Both the position numbers and the translations under genes were made by a program. From Candidatus Thiomargarita nelsonii (GTDB taxonomy: Bacteria > Pseudomonadota > Gammaproteobacteria > Beggiatoales > Beggiatoaceae): a DNA stretch of 45,725 nucleotides. The stretch lies in NCBI GenBank assembly GCA_000785145.2, contig JSZA02000041.1, forward strand, positions 1 to 45,725. Reading direction: 5' to 3'. This document shows, in pieces, positions 7,991 through 16,944 of this stretch; the stretch's first letter is position 1; every line of letters begins with the position of its first letter. Under the pieces are notes generated by a model that ran no database searches, had not been told where the DNA came from, and was given only the letters and a program-made list of their open reading frames with translations.

Positions 7991-8902
7991 ATGCGTCTTT
8001 TGAAAATTATTCCAATCATGTTTGCCGGTTTACTCCTCGTCGCGTGTGGAGGAGATGATGACGATTCCAGCACTGATAACAAAGTTGCTCTTAGCTCTAA
8101 GAATGCGGCTGAGGTGGCAGGTGAGATTGTTGGAGCGGCAGATACCGATTTTAGTTTTGTCGCTTTCACAAAGCAACAAATTGCTCTGCTAGAAAGACTG
8201 GAAAGTCAAATGATTACCTCTCCGACTCTTGCAACAGGTGCTGTTATCGCCGAAGAAAAACTTCCCTGTGATAAGAAGGGCACGTTTGACTACTCAATCA
8301 ATGACACTGACAACAATAACAAGCTTTCAAAGGGTGATATTTTCACGATAACGTTTCATAACTGTGTTGATAATTCCGGAGAAAGGATTGATGGTCAAAT
8401 GTCCATAACCATTCTTGAGGGTAAGCCTAACTGGTCAATGAAGTTTGTTATGACCAATCTGACAGTGACCGATTCGGCAGGCCCTTCAACCATCAATGGT
8501 GATTTCACGATGGGAATAACTACCCAAACAACCGCGAATGGGACGATTGAGTCCATCTCCATGACAGCAACTTCTCTCACGATCACCGAATCCGGTACGA
8601 CACTCAGCAACTATTCATTTAAGGCAACTGAAAACAGTAATAGCTTGCTTGTAAAATGGAAGCAGAACGGCACTTTTGAGAGCAGTCAACTGAACGATAC
8701 AGTCTCTTTTGTAACCTTACAACCCTTTGAGGAGCTAAAAACTGACAGTTTTCCATACGCAGGGGTTATGAAAATTACTGGTCACAACAATTCCAGTGTC
8801 AAGCTAATTGTCCTTGATGCGGCGACTGTCCGCTTAGAGGTGGATGAAAATGGGGATGGTGCTGTTGACAATACATTAGATGTCGCGTGGACATCGCTAT
8901 AG
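7991..8902 (+). CDS. Lipoprotein of unknown function
   Basis: A 303-residue protein with a lipoprotein signal peptide: MRLLKIIPIMFAGLLLVACG, with cysteine 19 in the LVAC lipobox followed by an aspartate-rich GGDDDDSS stretch. The mature part is rich in Thr, Ser, Asn and Asp, looks beta-stranded, and includes an acidic DTDNNNKLSKGD segment reminiscent of a calcium loop and VDENGDGAVDN near the C terminus. No family is recognised. Promoter and AAGGAG site are good, and a terminator-like hairpin follows at 8935-8967, so it is probably monocistronic. Confidence 0.75.
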   Translation: MRLLKIIPIMFAGLLLVACGGDDDDSSTDNKVALSSKNAAEVAGEIVGAADTDFSFVAFTKQQIALLERLESQMITSPTLATGAVIAEEKLPCDKKGTFDYSINDTDNNNKLSKGDIFTITFHNCVDNSGERIDGQMSITILEGKPNWSMKFVMTNLTVTDSAGPSTINGDFTMGITTQTTANGTIESISMTATSLTITESGTTLSNYSFKATENSNSLLVKWKQNGTFESSQLNDTVSFVTLQPFEELKTDSFPYAGVMKITGHNNSSVKLIVLDAATVRLEVDENGDGAVDNTLDVAWTSL

Positions 8903-8934
8903 TACACCATCATTCGTTGTAAGTTAAGTTTTTT

Positions 8935-8967
8935 AAAAATCCTATTTCTTCAAGAAATAGGATTTTT
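8935..8967. terminator. Bidirectional terminator-like hairpin
   Basis: AAAAATCCTATTTCTT and its complement flank a single base, ending in a T-run. It lies 33 bp after the lipoprotein stop and 9 bp before the next ATG. It belongs to the same palindrome family as 179-211, 31856-31888 and 45424-45456. Confidence 0.75.
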
Positions 8968-8975
8968 CATTCAAT

Positions 8976-9788
8976 ATGATTTTTTCATTTTATATCAATC
9001 TATTATTATTTTTAATTCTCATTTTTCCTCATCAAACTATCGCCACTGATAGCTCGGCATACTTTGGATTTTCAATCATGGATTTTGCTTATAAAGAATT
9101 CAGAGAGGATGGTGGTTTATTTAACCGTGAAGATGGCATTTTACCGGGCATCCTAGCAGGTGTGACGAAGCCAGTGGGGCAGTGGTGGGACCTGGCTGGA
9201 GAATTTTCCTATTATTCAAATGATGTCAACTATAACGGGCAAACGCAATCAGGTTTTCCCTTTGAGACACGCACTGATGAAAAATTATTCGATTTAGCTT
9301 TACAACTAAAAAGACAGATTAAGACAAGCGGGCATCTGAACTATAAACTCTACGCCGGCTTGGGTTATCACTTATGGAAACGGGATATTCAGTCAACGGC
9401 AACGGTTTCTGGTTTATTTGAAACTTACGAATGGTGGTATGGACAGCTTGGTGCCAAAGTAGCTCCCAGCGAAAAATCAAATTGGGTGGTGGATTTTCGT
9501 TTGAGCCACCCAATCAATGCCAATATAAAAATAAACTTTAATGGTCTTTTTGATGATAAAAAACTCAACTTGAATGGACAATTGAGTGGACGTTTATCAT
9601 TCGCTTGGCAGGCTCAACTCAGTCACAGCTTGAAATTCATTGCTGAACCTTACTTGGAGTATTGGCATTTAGGCCGCAGCACGACAGAAACTCTCACCCG
9701 CAACGGACAAACGGTGGGCCACATCTTTGAGCCACAAAGCAAGACGCTCAATTACGGTATCATGATTTATCTGATGTACGCTAAATAA
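8976..9788 (+). CDS. Probable outer-membrane beta-barrel protein
   Basis: A 270-residue protein with a signal peptide (residues about 1-23, hydrophobic, ending TIAT) followed by alternating hydrophobic/polar strands rich in Tyr, Trp and Gly: WDLAGEFSYYSNDVNY, YKLYAGLGYHLWKRD, EPYLEYWHLGRS. The C terminus, NYGIMIYLMYAK, ends in an amphipathic strand like a barrel closing strand, though with a terminal Lys rather than Phe. Function unknown. It is followed after 32 bp by an exported protein of unknown function, so the two probably form an operon. No strong ribosome binding site is visible, and the ATG lies very close to the preceding hairpin. Confidence 0.65.
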   Translation: MIFSFYINLLLFLILIFPHQTIATDSSAYFGFSIMDFAYKEFREDGGLFNREDGILPGILAGVTKPVGQWWDLAGEFSYYSNDVNYNGQTQSGFPFETRTDEKLFDLALQLKRQIKTSGHLNYKLYAGLGYHLWKRDIQSTATVSGLFETYEWWYGQLGAKVAPSEKSNWVVDFRLSHPINANIKINFNGLFDDKKLNLNGQLSGRLSFAWQAQLSHSLKFIAEPYLEYWHLGRSTTETLTRNGQTVGHIFEPQSKTLNYGIMIYLMYAK

Positions 9789-9820
9789 GCTTTATTTATC
9801 TGAAAAGCAGAGTTTTGGTT

Positions 9821-11584
9821 ATGCCAACAGTATTTTTAAAAATTATATCACTGTTTTTAATATTTTTGACCGAGGCATTAGCGACACATAACACAGCGGT
9901 TGAATATGCCCTGAGTGAACTGCTCAAAGCCGGTTGGCGCAAAGAGGCCGCCCAATCCGTTGTCACTGTTAATAGTGCATGGTTTACCATTCTAAAACAA
10001 GAACATGAAAATGACTTTTACTATCAAATTAATCTACTTAAACAATTAGAGCATTCCATCATCATCAGTCGATTTTTACGCAAGCATCCAGAAACCGCAG
10101 GCCTCCTTGCTCTTTCTGATAATCCGATTTTACTTGTCAAAATGCTCAATAAACAGGATTGTTATAATGCCATTAGCAGTTTTTATGCGATACATACGAC
10201 AGATGTTCAACTATTGACTGAAGCTTTAGAAAATCATAGGGCTCTTTTATGTCAACTTGCCGAACGTGGCATTTTGGGTGCAGCAACCGTGTTTATTTTT
10301 CCACGTCATACCAAGGGAGCAAAAGAATATGATGCCTGGCTTGAAAAGGTTTTTGAAAAATATTTATGGCATTCAGATGAAAAATTGGCTCAAATAATAG
10401 GTTTTCTGATTGAAAATGGTCAAAGTATTCGGCAACGCTTGGATCAAGATCATGATTTTTATAAAAGATTTCGTCAAGAATTATGGCCAACCTTAATGCG
10501 TGTGGTGGAAAAAAATGGCGTTTTTGAGTTGTTTGCCAATGATCCACATATTTGGGATTTATTGGCGCTCAAGGAGGGCGAAATTTTATTGAATAAATGG
10601 GGATTAGCACAAAACAGCTTATTATTTGGTGATAGCCGTTATCTCGCTGCTCTACATCCCATTATTATTCAGATTTTGTTACAAGGTGATGATAAAATAG
10701 TAGAGGCTTTGTTTAGATATAAGGATGAGCCCTTGTTTCATAACTTAATCCGCCGTCCACTTTCCGCGAAGACTCAAGCCGCCTTAATGAATAATCTGGA
10801 GAGTATGTGCCCCAATTATCCTGAGCAAGTCTGCCCTGAGTTACCTTATCATTTACGTTATTTGGCTTCTATCAGTGATAATGTCGCCCTCGCCGAAGAA
10901 GTTGGAGCTTTAGAAAGTGGACTTATCACTTGGATTCCTTTTCATGGTAGTTATTATGCTATCAAAAAAATGGTGCAGGGACGAGAGATTACCAGCGACG
11001 ATATGTTAAATATGGGAATAGATGCTTTGGTTTTTGTACCGGCTAGCTTTTTTGCGGGACCCTTTGCGGGAGGCGTTCAGCCGTTAGCGCAAGAAATTGT
11101 CGTCTCAATCGGTTTACAGGCGATTTCTTTTACCCCATATCCTTATCATCTTGTTAAGCCATTGGGTACATTTGTGATACGAACAGGCAATGAGACGAGT
11201 AAAATGTTGACACAAAAAAAAGAGTTGGCAGAAAAACTTGGGCAAGAAAACATGATACCGACTGCCACTGAACAGGTAACAGCCTTTATGAAGCAAAGCC
11301 AAGAAATTTTTAATCAGCAATTAGGACCAGAACGAATTTCTTATGATGTGACTAAACCTCTACTCTTTTTATATACGGGCAATCTCATTGAATTTGAAGC
11401 CAGCATTTTTATGCGTAATGATGCCAAGGTGGTGATGAATCCTGCGCGTGGTTTAAGTGAGTCCTTTTTTAGGGAGACAGCAGAAAGGGCTTTATCAGCG
11501 CAAACGAGACGGCGGCAAGAAGTTTCAGCCTGGCAACAGAATATTTCTGCTTGGTGGTTGATGAATGCTGCGGTTGCTCCGTAG
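9821..11584 (+). CDS. Large exported protein of unknown function
   Basis: A 587-residue protein. The ATG at 9821 is chosen over an in-frame TTG at 9815 because it begins the hydrophobic signal segment MPTVFLKIISLFLIFLTEAL. The body is helical and rich in Leu/Ala/Glu (AVEYALSELLKAGWRKEAA and similar), like helical-repeat scaffolds. At about 405-450 there is a hydrophobic stretch, VFVPASFFAGPFAGG, that may insert in a membrane. A few cysteines cluster at about 330-345 (CPNYPEQVCPELP). I do not recognise a family. Its place after the barrel protein suggests a shared envelope role. Confidence 0.6.
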   Translation: MPTVFLKIISLFLIFLTEALATHNTAVEYALSELLKAGWRKEAAQSVVTVNSAWFTILKQEHENDFYYQINLLKQLEHSIIISRFLRKHPETAGLLALSDNPILLVKMLNKQDCYNAISSFYAIHTTDVQLLTEALENHRALLCQLAERGILGAATVFIFPRHTKGAKEYDAWLEKVFEKYLWHSDEKLAQIIGFLIENGQSIRQRLDQDHDFYKRFRQELWPTLMRVVEKNGVFELFANDPHIWDLLALKEGEILLNKWGLAQNSLLFGDSRYLAALHPIIIQILLQGDDKIVEALFRYKDEPLFHNLIRRPLSAKTQAALMNNLESMCPNYPEQVCPELPYHLRYLASISDNVALAEEVGALESGLITWIPFHGSYYAIKKMVQGREITSDDMLNMGIDALVFVPASFFAGPFAGGVQPLAQEIVVSIGLQAISFTPYPYHLVKPLGTFVIRTGNETSKMLTQKKELAEKLGQENMIPTATEQVTAFMKQSQEIFNQQLGPERISYDVTKPLLFLYTGNLIEFEASIFMRNDAKVVMNPARGLSESFFRETAERALSAQTRRRQEVSAWQQNISAWWLMNAAVAP

Positions 11585-11638
11585 AAAAATTCTTTGCCTC
11601 GCGTCGCGTGTTAGATTGAGAATTGCTATAAGATTATA

Positions 11639-12891
11639 ATGCTAAAACTACAACGATTATCAACGACGGACAATGATTTTTGGTCACAACTCGATCATTT
11701 ATTGGCATGGCAGACGGTGTCCGATGAAACGCAAACGGTACGCGACATTTTACAAAACGTGCGTCGAAATGGCGATGCCGCCCTGCTTGAATATACTCGC
11801 CAATTTGATCGCCGCTTGCAACAAGCTTTGAGCGATTTGGATAAAACTCAACGCCAAGCCTTGGAAGTCGCTGCTGAGCGTATTCGCGCTTATCATCAAC
11901 ACCAAAAACAAGATTCTTGGCAATATACTGAAGCTGATGGCACCCTGTTGGGACAACAAGTGATGCCGCTTGATAAAGTCGGATTATATGTGCCCGGTGG
12001 CAAGGCAGCTTATCCTTCTTCGGTGCTGATGAATGCTTTGCCGGGCCGGCTAAAGTGGCGGGAGTCGGTGAAATTGTCATGGTCGTGCCCGCGCCCGATG
12101 ATGTTCTCAATGAGATCGTCTTAGCGGCTGCCGCCATTGCTGGAGTTGATAAAGTATTGACTCTCGGAGGAGCGCAAGCGATTGCCGCGCTGGCTTATGG
12201 CACTGCGACAGTGCCCAGAGTGGATAAAATTGTCGGACCCGGTAATATCTATGTGGCTACTGCTAAAAGTATGGTATTTGGTGCTGTTGGCATAGATATG
12301 ATTGTGGGACCATCATAAATTTTAGTGATTTGTGATGGCCAAACCGATCCCGATTGGATTGCAATGGATTTGTTTTCGCAGGCGGAACACGATGAAGAGG
12401 CGTGTGCCATTTTAATCAGTCCTGAACGGGGCTTTTTAGAAAAGGTGCAAGACAGTATCAATCGTTTGATTGTGGAAATGCCACGCGCCGACATTATTCG
12501 TACATCATTAACGCATCGGGGGGCTTTGATAAAGGTGAAGGATTTGAACGAAGCCATTGAGGTGTCTAATTTTATCGCGCCAGAACATTTGGAATTATCT
12601 ATTGAAGCACCTCAAGCCTATCTCTCAAAAATTCGTCATGCGGGGGCCATTTTCATGGGGCGTTATACTGCGGAAGCTTTAGGTGATTATTGTGCGGGAC
12701 CCAATCACGTCTTGCCTACGTCACGCACGGCTCGTTTTTCATCACCGCTGGGCGTGTATGATTTTCAAAAGCGTTCTTCGCTGATTATGTGTTCTAAAGA
12801 GGGAGCGCATACTTTGGGACAAACGGCTTCGGTTATCGCACACGGCGAGGGGCTGACGGCACATGCACGGTCAGCGGAGTATAGGGGATAA
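11639..12891 (+). pseudogene. hisD: Histidinol dehydrogenase, broken by a 5-bp duplication and a nonsense codon
   Basis: Three consecutive frames together spell a full-length histidinol dehydrogenase, which oxidises histidinol to histidine in two NAD-dependent steps. Frame one contains [21 protein letters not shown] perfect tandem duplication GCCGG-GCCGG at 12040-12049 then shifts the frame. Frame two resumes with [13 protein letters not shown] and [17 protein letters not shown], up to GPS, where TAA at 12316-12318 replaces the expected Glu of GPSEI. The last part holds the catalytic Glu-His in SQAEHDEEA and the ligand region APEHLE. Everything else, including length, is intact, so the decay is recent or, less likely with two unrelated lesions, an assembly artefact. 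hisC lies 4.5 kb downstream, beyond a restriction-modification/caspase block. Confidence 0.93.
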
Positions 12892-12896
12892 ATCGG

Positions 12897-14024
12897 ATGT
12901 CCAAGATGAATCTTGGACGCCTAATAATCTATCTTGATAGAGGTGATAGCTTGTCTTCATTAAAAAATCATAAGCTAAGTGTGGCTGAGAGATTGACTGA
13001 ATATAATCAGTCGCCTGATATAACACCGTTGTTCATTAAAGGAGATGCGCTGTCAGTCTTACAACAATTGCCAGATAGTTCAGTCGATTTTTGTATGACT
13101 TCTCCCCCGTATTGGGGCAAGCGGCAATATGCAGAAGAAGGAATAGGGCTTGAAGCCAATTATCTTGATTATATCAAATATCTAACGACTATTTTCCTTG
13201 AATTAAAGCGTGTTCTTAAAGATACGGGCTCATTTTGGTTGAATATTGGTGATTCATATAAATCAAAAAGCTTGCTTGGCATTCCTTGGAGAGTTGCTTT
13301 TGAACTGACAGATAATCAAGGATGGATTCTCAGAAATGAAATTATTTGGAATAAGGTTAAAGGTAGCCCCGACAACTCAAAAGACAAATTAGGAAATGTT
13401 CACGAACAAATTTTTCATTTTGTCAAAAAGCCAAAAGGGTATTATTACGATACTGATTCAATTCGTTCTAAGCCTTCGCAGACTAAAGTCGTTAACGGTG
13501 CGGTTGTCTCAGCAACGGGCGTTAGCGGTGTTAGGTACAAGCGACAAATAGAACTTTCTACTGAACTCACACCCCAAGAAAAGAAAAATGCCATGGAGGC
13601 ACTTAACAATGTCCTAAAAGAGATTTCTGAAGGTAGCTTATCTGATTTTCGTATGATTATTAGAGGCCAACAAAGAACCACGCATTCTGATTCCAAGAAA
13701 GTATCAGGTAGAGCAAAGGAACTTCATAACAAGGGGTTTTATTTTCTCAAATATCATCCTAATGGTAGTAAACCGCGTGATGTGTGGGATATTCTTCCAG
13801 AGGATACACAAAAACGTAAAAAGCATTTTGCCGCTTATCCAGAAGATATATGCAAAATACCTTTATTGGCAACCTGTCCTGAAAATGGAATTGTTATAGA
13901 CCCATTTTCAGGCACCGGCACAACAATGCTTGTTGCAAAGCAATTAGGTAGAAAATCTGTTGGGATAGAGCTTTCAGCGGAATATATAGAAATAGCAAAA
14001 GAGCGTTGCGGTATGACTTTATAA
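12897..14024 (+). CDS. Beta-class DNA methyltransferase of the restriction-modification pair
   Basis: S-adenosylmethionine-dependent DNA methyltransferase of about 375 residues. Motif IV (TSPPYWGKRQY, about residue 65) precedes motif I (DPFSGTGTTMLVAKQLGR, near 340), the order of beta-class enzymes; the SPPY form is usual for N4-cytosine methylases, though beta-class adenine enzymes also occur. The middle holds the target-recognition region. The ATG at 12897 lies 5 bp after hisD, has AGGGGA within the end of hisD, and its first dozen codons run through a TCCAAG palindrome, so these residues may be accidental. A TTG at 12951 with GAGGTGA before it is a credible alternative. The restriction enzyme gene follows after 9 bp. 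It should protect the host's NotI-type sites. Confidence 0.85.
   Translation: MSKMNLGRLIIYLDRGDSLSSLKNHKLSVAERLTEYNQSPDITPLFIKGDALSVLQQLPDSSVDFCMTSPPYWGKRQYAEEGIGLEANYLDYIKYLTTIFLELKRVLKDTGSFWLNIGDSYKSKSLLGIPWRVAFELTDNQGWILRNEIIWNKVKGSPDNSKDKLGNVHEQIFHFVKKPKGYYYDTDSIRSKPSQTKVVNGAVVSATGVSGVRYKRQIELSTELTPQEKKNAMEALNNVLKEISEGSLSDFRMIIRGQQRTTHSDSKKVSGRAKELHNKGFYFLKYHPNGSKPRDVWDILPEDTQKRKKHFAAYPEDICKIPLLATCPENGIVIDPFSGTGTTMLVAKQLGRKSVGIELSAEYIEIAKERCGMTL
12899..12918. repeat. TCCAAG palindrome overlapping the methyltransferase start
   Basis: GTCCAAGATGAATCTTGGAC, a variant of the dispersed palindrome at 7887-7911. It lies over the first codons of the methyltransferase frame and contains an in-frame ATG (12906). 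Confidence 0.8.
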
Positions 14025-14033
14025 AGGAAATAC

Positions 14034-14885
14034 ATGACTAAAGTGAGTGAACTATTTGGTGTTTCCACGCAATCAGTGAATAAAACAACCGTTAAAAACA
14101 TCCAAATAAATCAGGAATGTCCATATACAAATAGCAAATGCTTTAAGGTGCGTAAAAGTGAACCTGAAATATCAATTGGCACCTGCACAGTAAACTTTGG
14201 CCGTCAAAAACGCAATATAATTATCTGTCCAAATAGATTGCTCCAAAATAAACAGGTATTTATGGATTGCATGCATCTGCTTACCAGACACGAACCGGGA
14301 AATGAATTCCATATTATCTCGGAAGTCAGTATCCCCGGTGGTAGTGTAGATTATTTCCTAGCATCAGTTAAAAATGGAAAAGTCAAAGACTTTGTTGGTA
14401 TTGAGTTTCAGACTTTGGATACAACCGGGACAGTTTGGCCTGAACGCCAGCGATTTCTTAAAGAATATGGAATAGAGGTTGATGAAAAGGCCGTTAATTC
14501 TACCAAATCATTTGGAATGAATTGGAAAATGACGGCAAAAACGATTCTTGTGCAACTCCATCACAAAATTGAAACATTTGAATATGTTGGTAAGCATCTT
14601 GTCCTTGTCATTCAAGACTGTTTATTGGAATACATGAAGCGTGAATTCAATTTTGCTCATTTATCAGAGCCAAGTAAAATTGGTGACTCTATGCATATAC
14701 ATTCTTATGTGTTGAGAAATAATGATAAAGCATACAAAATTGAACTGGATAGCAGATTAAGCACGGATTCGGAGGGTATGGCTACTTGCCTTGGTTTACA
14801 GGCGGAGGCAAAAGTAGAGCTAGTACAAATTATTAGAGAGTTAGAAAGTAAACTCTCAAACAAAACGCTGTTAACAATTGTGTAA
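14034..14885 (+). CDS. NotI-family type II restriction endonuclease
   Basis: A 283-residue nuclease. The N-terminal half carries four cysteines, C29 (QECPYTN), C36, C51 (IGTCTV) and C65 (IIICPN), in the arrangement of the iron-binding site characteristic of NotI-like enzymes. The catalytic PD-(D/E)XK variant is visible as D106 in GGSVDYFLA and E124-X-Q126 in VGIEFQ, matching the D...EXQ site known for NotI. The partner methyltransferase lies immediately upstream in the same orientation. NotI itself cuts an 8-bp GC-rich site; whether this enzyme has the same specificity cannot be read here. The frame is uninterrupted, unlike many neighbours, so the pair may be functional. The stop codon lies within a direct repeat. 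Confidence 0.85.
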   Translation: MTKVSELFGVSTQSVNKTTVKNIQINQECPYTNSKCFKVRKSEPEISIGTCTVNFGRQKRNIIICPNRLLQNKQVFMDCMHLLTRHEPGNEFHIISEVSIPGGSVDYFLASVKNGKVKDFVGIEFQTLDTTGTVWPERQRFLKEYGIEVDEKAVNSTKSFGMNWKMTAKTILVQLHHKIETFEYVGKHLVLVIQDCLLEYMKREFNFAHLSEPSKIGDSMHIHSYVLRNNDKAYKIELDSRLSTDSEGMATCLGLQAEAKVELVQIIRELESKLSNKTLLTIV

Positions 14886-14929
14886 GTACCGAACCATGAA
14901 ACTTGTATAGCTAAGTACCGAACCATGAA
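14883..14929 (+). repeat. 18-bp direct repeat pair
   Basis: TAAGTACCGAACCATGAA occurs at 14883-14900 and 14912-14929, 11 bp apart. The TAA of the first copy is the stop codon of the restriction enzyme. It may mark the edge of an inserted segment or be an operator-like pair. Confidence 0.7.
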
Positions 14930-14974
14930 TTTTAAGGTATTTTGGAGTCCAAAGCTTTAGCTTCCGAAAAAAAA

Positions 14975-15004
14975 TTGACTATCAGCCCTCCCCTATCGCA
15001 TAAT
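14975..15004 (+). promoter_or_regulatory. Promoter of the caspase-like gene
   Basis: TTGACT at 14975-14980 and CATAAT at 14999-15004 are separated by 18 bp. The coding start at 15053 is preceded by AAAGGAG at 15037-15043. This gives the caspase-like gene its own transcription start, separate from the restriction-modification pair. Confidence 0.6.
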
Positions 15005-15052
15005 TAACCCTTAAATTTGATAAACACCGTATCACTAAAGGAGAACAACCAC

Positions 15053-16892
15053 ATGTCACGTTACACCCCCTTTATTTTAATCGCTCTACTACTGACAACG
15101 GCTCAAGCCTCAGAACGCTTAGCCCTAGTCATAGGCAACGGCGCCTACCAAAAACCAGTCCCCACCCTGGATAATCCCGTCAACGATGCCAACGATATGG
15201 CAGGCGTCCTCAGAAAACTAGGCTTTGAGGTGATCTTAAATAAAGCATAATCTAAGCAATCGCGCCATGACGGAAGCAATACAAACCTTTGGCGACCGGC
15301 TCGCGCAGAACGGCGGAGTTGGCTTATTTTATTTCTCTGGACACGGCTTGCAAGCCAAAGGTCGTAATTTTTTAGTGCCCGTCGATGCCAAAATAAAAAA
15401 AGCAGCCGACATTCCTTGGGAAGCTTTGGATGCCAATCGTTTGCTCGCCCAAATGGAAGAAGCCAATAATGGTCTCAATATTGTCATTTTGGACGCTTGT
15501 CGAGATAATCCTTATCAATCCAATATTAAAAGCCTCAATAAAAAAGGCTTAGCTGAAATGAAAAGTCCGACAGGCTCATTAATCGCTTATGCGACGGCAC
15601 CCGATACAGGCGCTCTTGGGGATTCTCGTCAACGTAATAGTATCTATACAAAATATTTGTTAGACGCTTTGCGTGATATGTCTCATCTGAGTGTGCTTGA
15701 TATGTTAACCGAAGTCACCCAAAAAGTGGTGGCGAACACGAAAGGCGTTCAGGTGCCTTGGAAGTCGGATTCTTTTACGCAGCGATTTTGTTTTAGTAGG
15801 TGTGGCGCATCCTCGCAGCAACCGATTGATGTTTCACAGTTATTGCGTACCTGCCAAAAACATTTTCAAGCTTATCGTTTGACAACGGGTGTGGGTGGAA
15901 ACGCTTTAGATTGTTATAGCGATGTCTTAAAAAAAGACCGGCATAATGCGAAAGCTTTAGAGGGTTTAGAAGAAATCGAGGAAAAATATCTGACTTGGAT
16001 AAAAGGCGCGGTGCGTAGTGGAAAAAGGCAGAAAGCTTTGCAATATATGGCCGCTTTTCGCAAGGTGAATCCTGAATCTCCGAAGTTACGGGCTTTTGAA
16101 TATTTGTTGGAAACTGAGCCCGTGGTGACACGAAAACCCAGTCGCCAAGCGGTGACAGGCTCCGTTTTCCGTGATAGTTTACAAAATGGCGGCTTGGGAC
16201 CAAAAATGGTGTGGATTGCTGCCGGTTCATTTCGTATGGGTGGCGATTATTCATCAGAAAAACCGGTGCATAAAGTGTCAATCAAACGGTTTGCGATGGG
16301 GCAAAATGAGGTGACGTTTGCTGAATATGACAAATTTGCTCAAGCGACGGGTAGAGAAAAGCCAAATGATAGGGGCTGGGGGCGTGGCAATCGTCCAGTG
16401 ATTAATGTGTCTTGGCATGATGCGACAGCTTATGCTAAATGGTTAAGTCAGCAAACCGGTAAACAATACAATCTGCCCAGCGAAGCCCAATGGGAATATG
16501 CCGCTCGGGCTGGGACGGAGACAAAGTATTGGTGGGGTAACACCGCCTCTCATGAATATGCTAATTATGGTAATTGGGGGCCTGTCGTAAAAGGAAAAGA
16601 CCGTTGGGAATATACAGCCCCTGTGGGTTCGTTTGCGCCTAATCCGTTTGGTATATATGACACTGTGGGGAATGTATGGGAGTGGTGCGCTGATTCTTGG
16701 CATGGTACTTATAAAGGCGCACCAACTGATGGTCAAGTTTGGAGGGGAGGTGATGAAAGTTACCGAGTGCTGCGTGGCGGCTCGTGGCTCAACGGACCGA
16801 GGGTCGCCCGTACCGCCTTCCGCAACTGGGACGGCTCGGACGTTCGGCTCGGCTACTTCGGCTTTCGGGTCATCCGTGGCGCGGACTTTTAG
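15053..16892 (+). pseudogene. Secreted caspase-like peptidase fused to FGE/SUMF1-type domain (single-base frameshift)
   Basis: A signal peptide (about residues 1-18, ending TAQAS) is followed by a caspase-fold domain (peptidase C14): ERLALVIGNGAYQ, catalytic His in FYFSGHGLQ and catalytic Cys in IVILDACRDNPY. A linker region of about 110 residues leads to a formylglycine-generating-enzyme-like (C-type-lectin fold) domain from about 16206: VWIAAGSFRMGG, NEVTFAEYDKF, INVSWHDATAYAKWLS, LPSEAQWEYAARAG, GNVWEWCADSW, VLRGGSW. The frame breaks near 15241-15245: EVILNKA* versus KHNLSNRAMTEAI, restored by removing one A. It may be a recent mutation or a sequencing error, as both halves are otherwise undamaged. 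The final 40 codons are strikingly GC-rich and fit a hypervariable region (see 16767-16874). Its likely role is a stress- or conflict-triggered protease with a ligand-binding head. Confidence 0.85.
16767..16874 (+). other. Candidate DGR variable region (VR) in the FGE-like domain
   Basis: From VLRGGSW to GFRVI the sequence becomes much richer in G+C than the rest of the gene. Positions that vary in the lectin-fold family are filled by codons ending in C with free first and second bases: ctc, aac, gtc, ttc, gac, ggc, gac, ctc, ggc, tac, ttc. The conserved framework between them (R-G-G-S-W, A-R-T-A, R-N-W, G-F-R-V) is unchanged. This is what adenine-specific mutagenesis of AAC codons copied from a template repeat produces. 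FGE-like lectin folds are classic diversity-generating-retroelement targets. No reverse transcriptase or template repeat occurs in the window, so the system would have to act in trans, or the pattern reflects past diversification. Confidence 0.55.
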
Positions 16893-16944
16893 CCCTTTGC
16901 CCTAGAGCCCTTTTGCCCTTTGCCCTTATCGCGCGGGGGGGTAT

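Noticed and set aside
12249..12557. 102-codon minus-strand frame inside hisD
   Set aside because: Antisense shadow of conserved hisD coding sequence.
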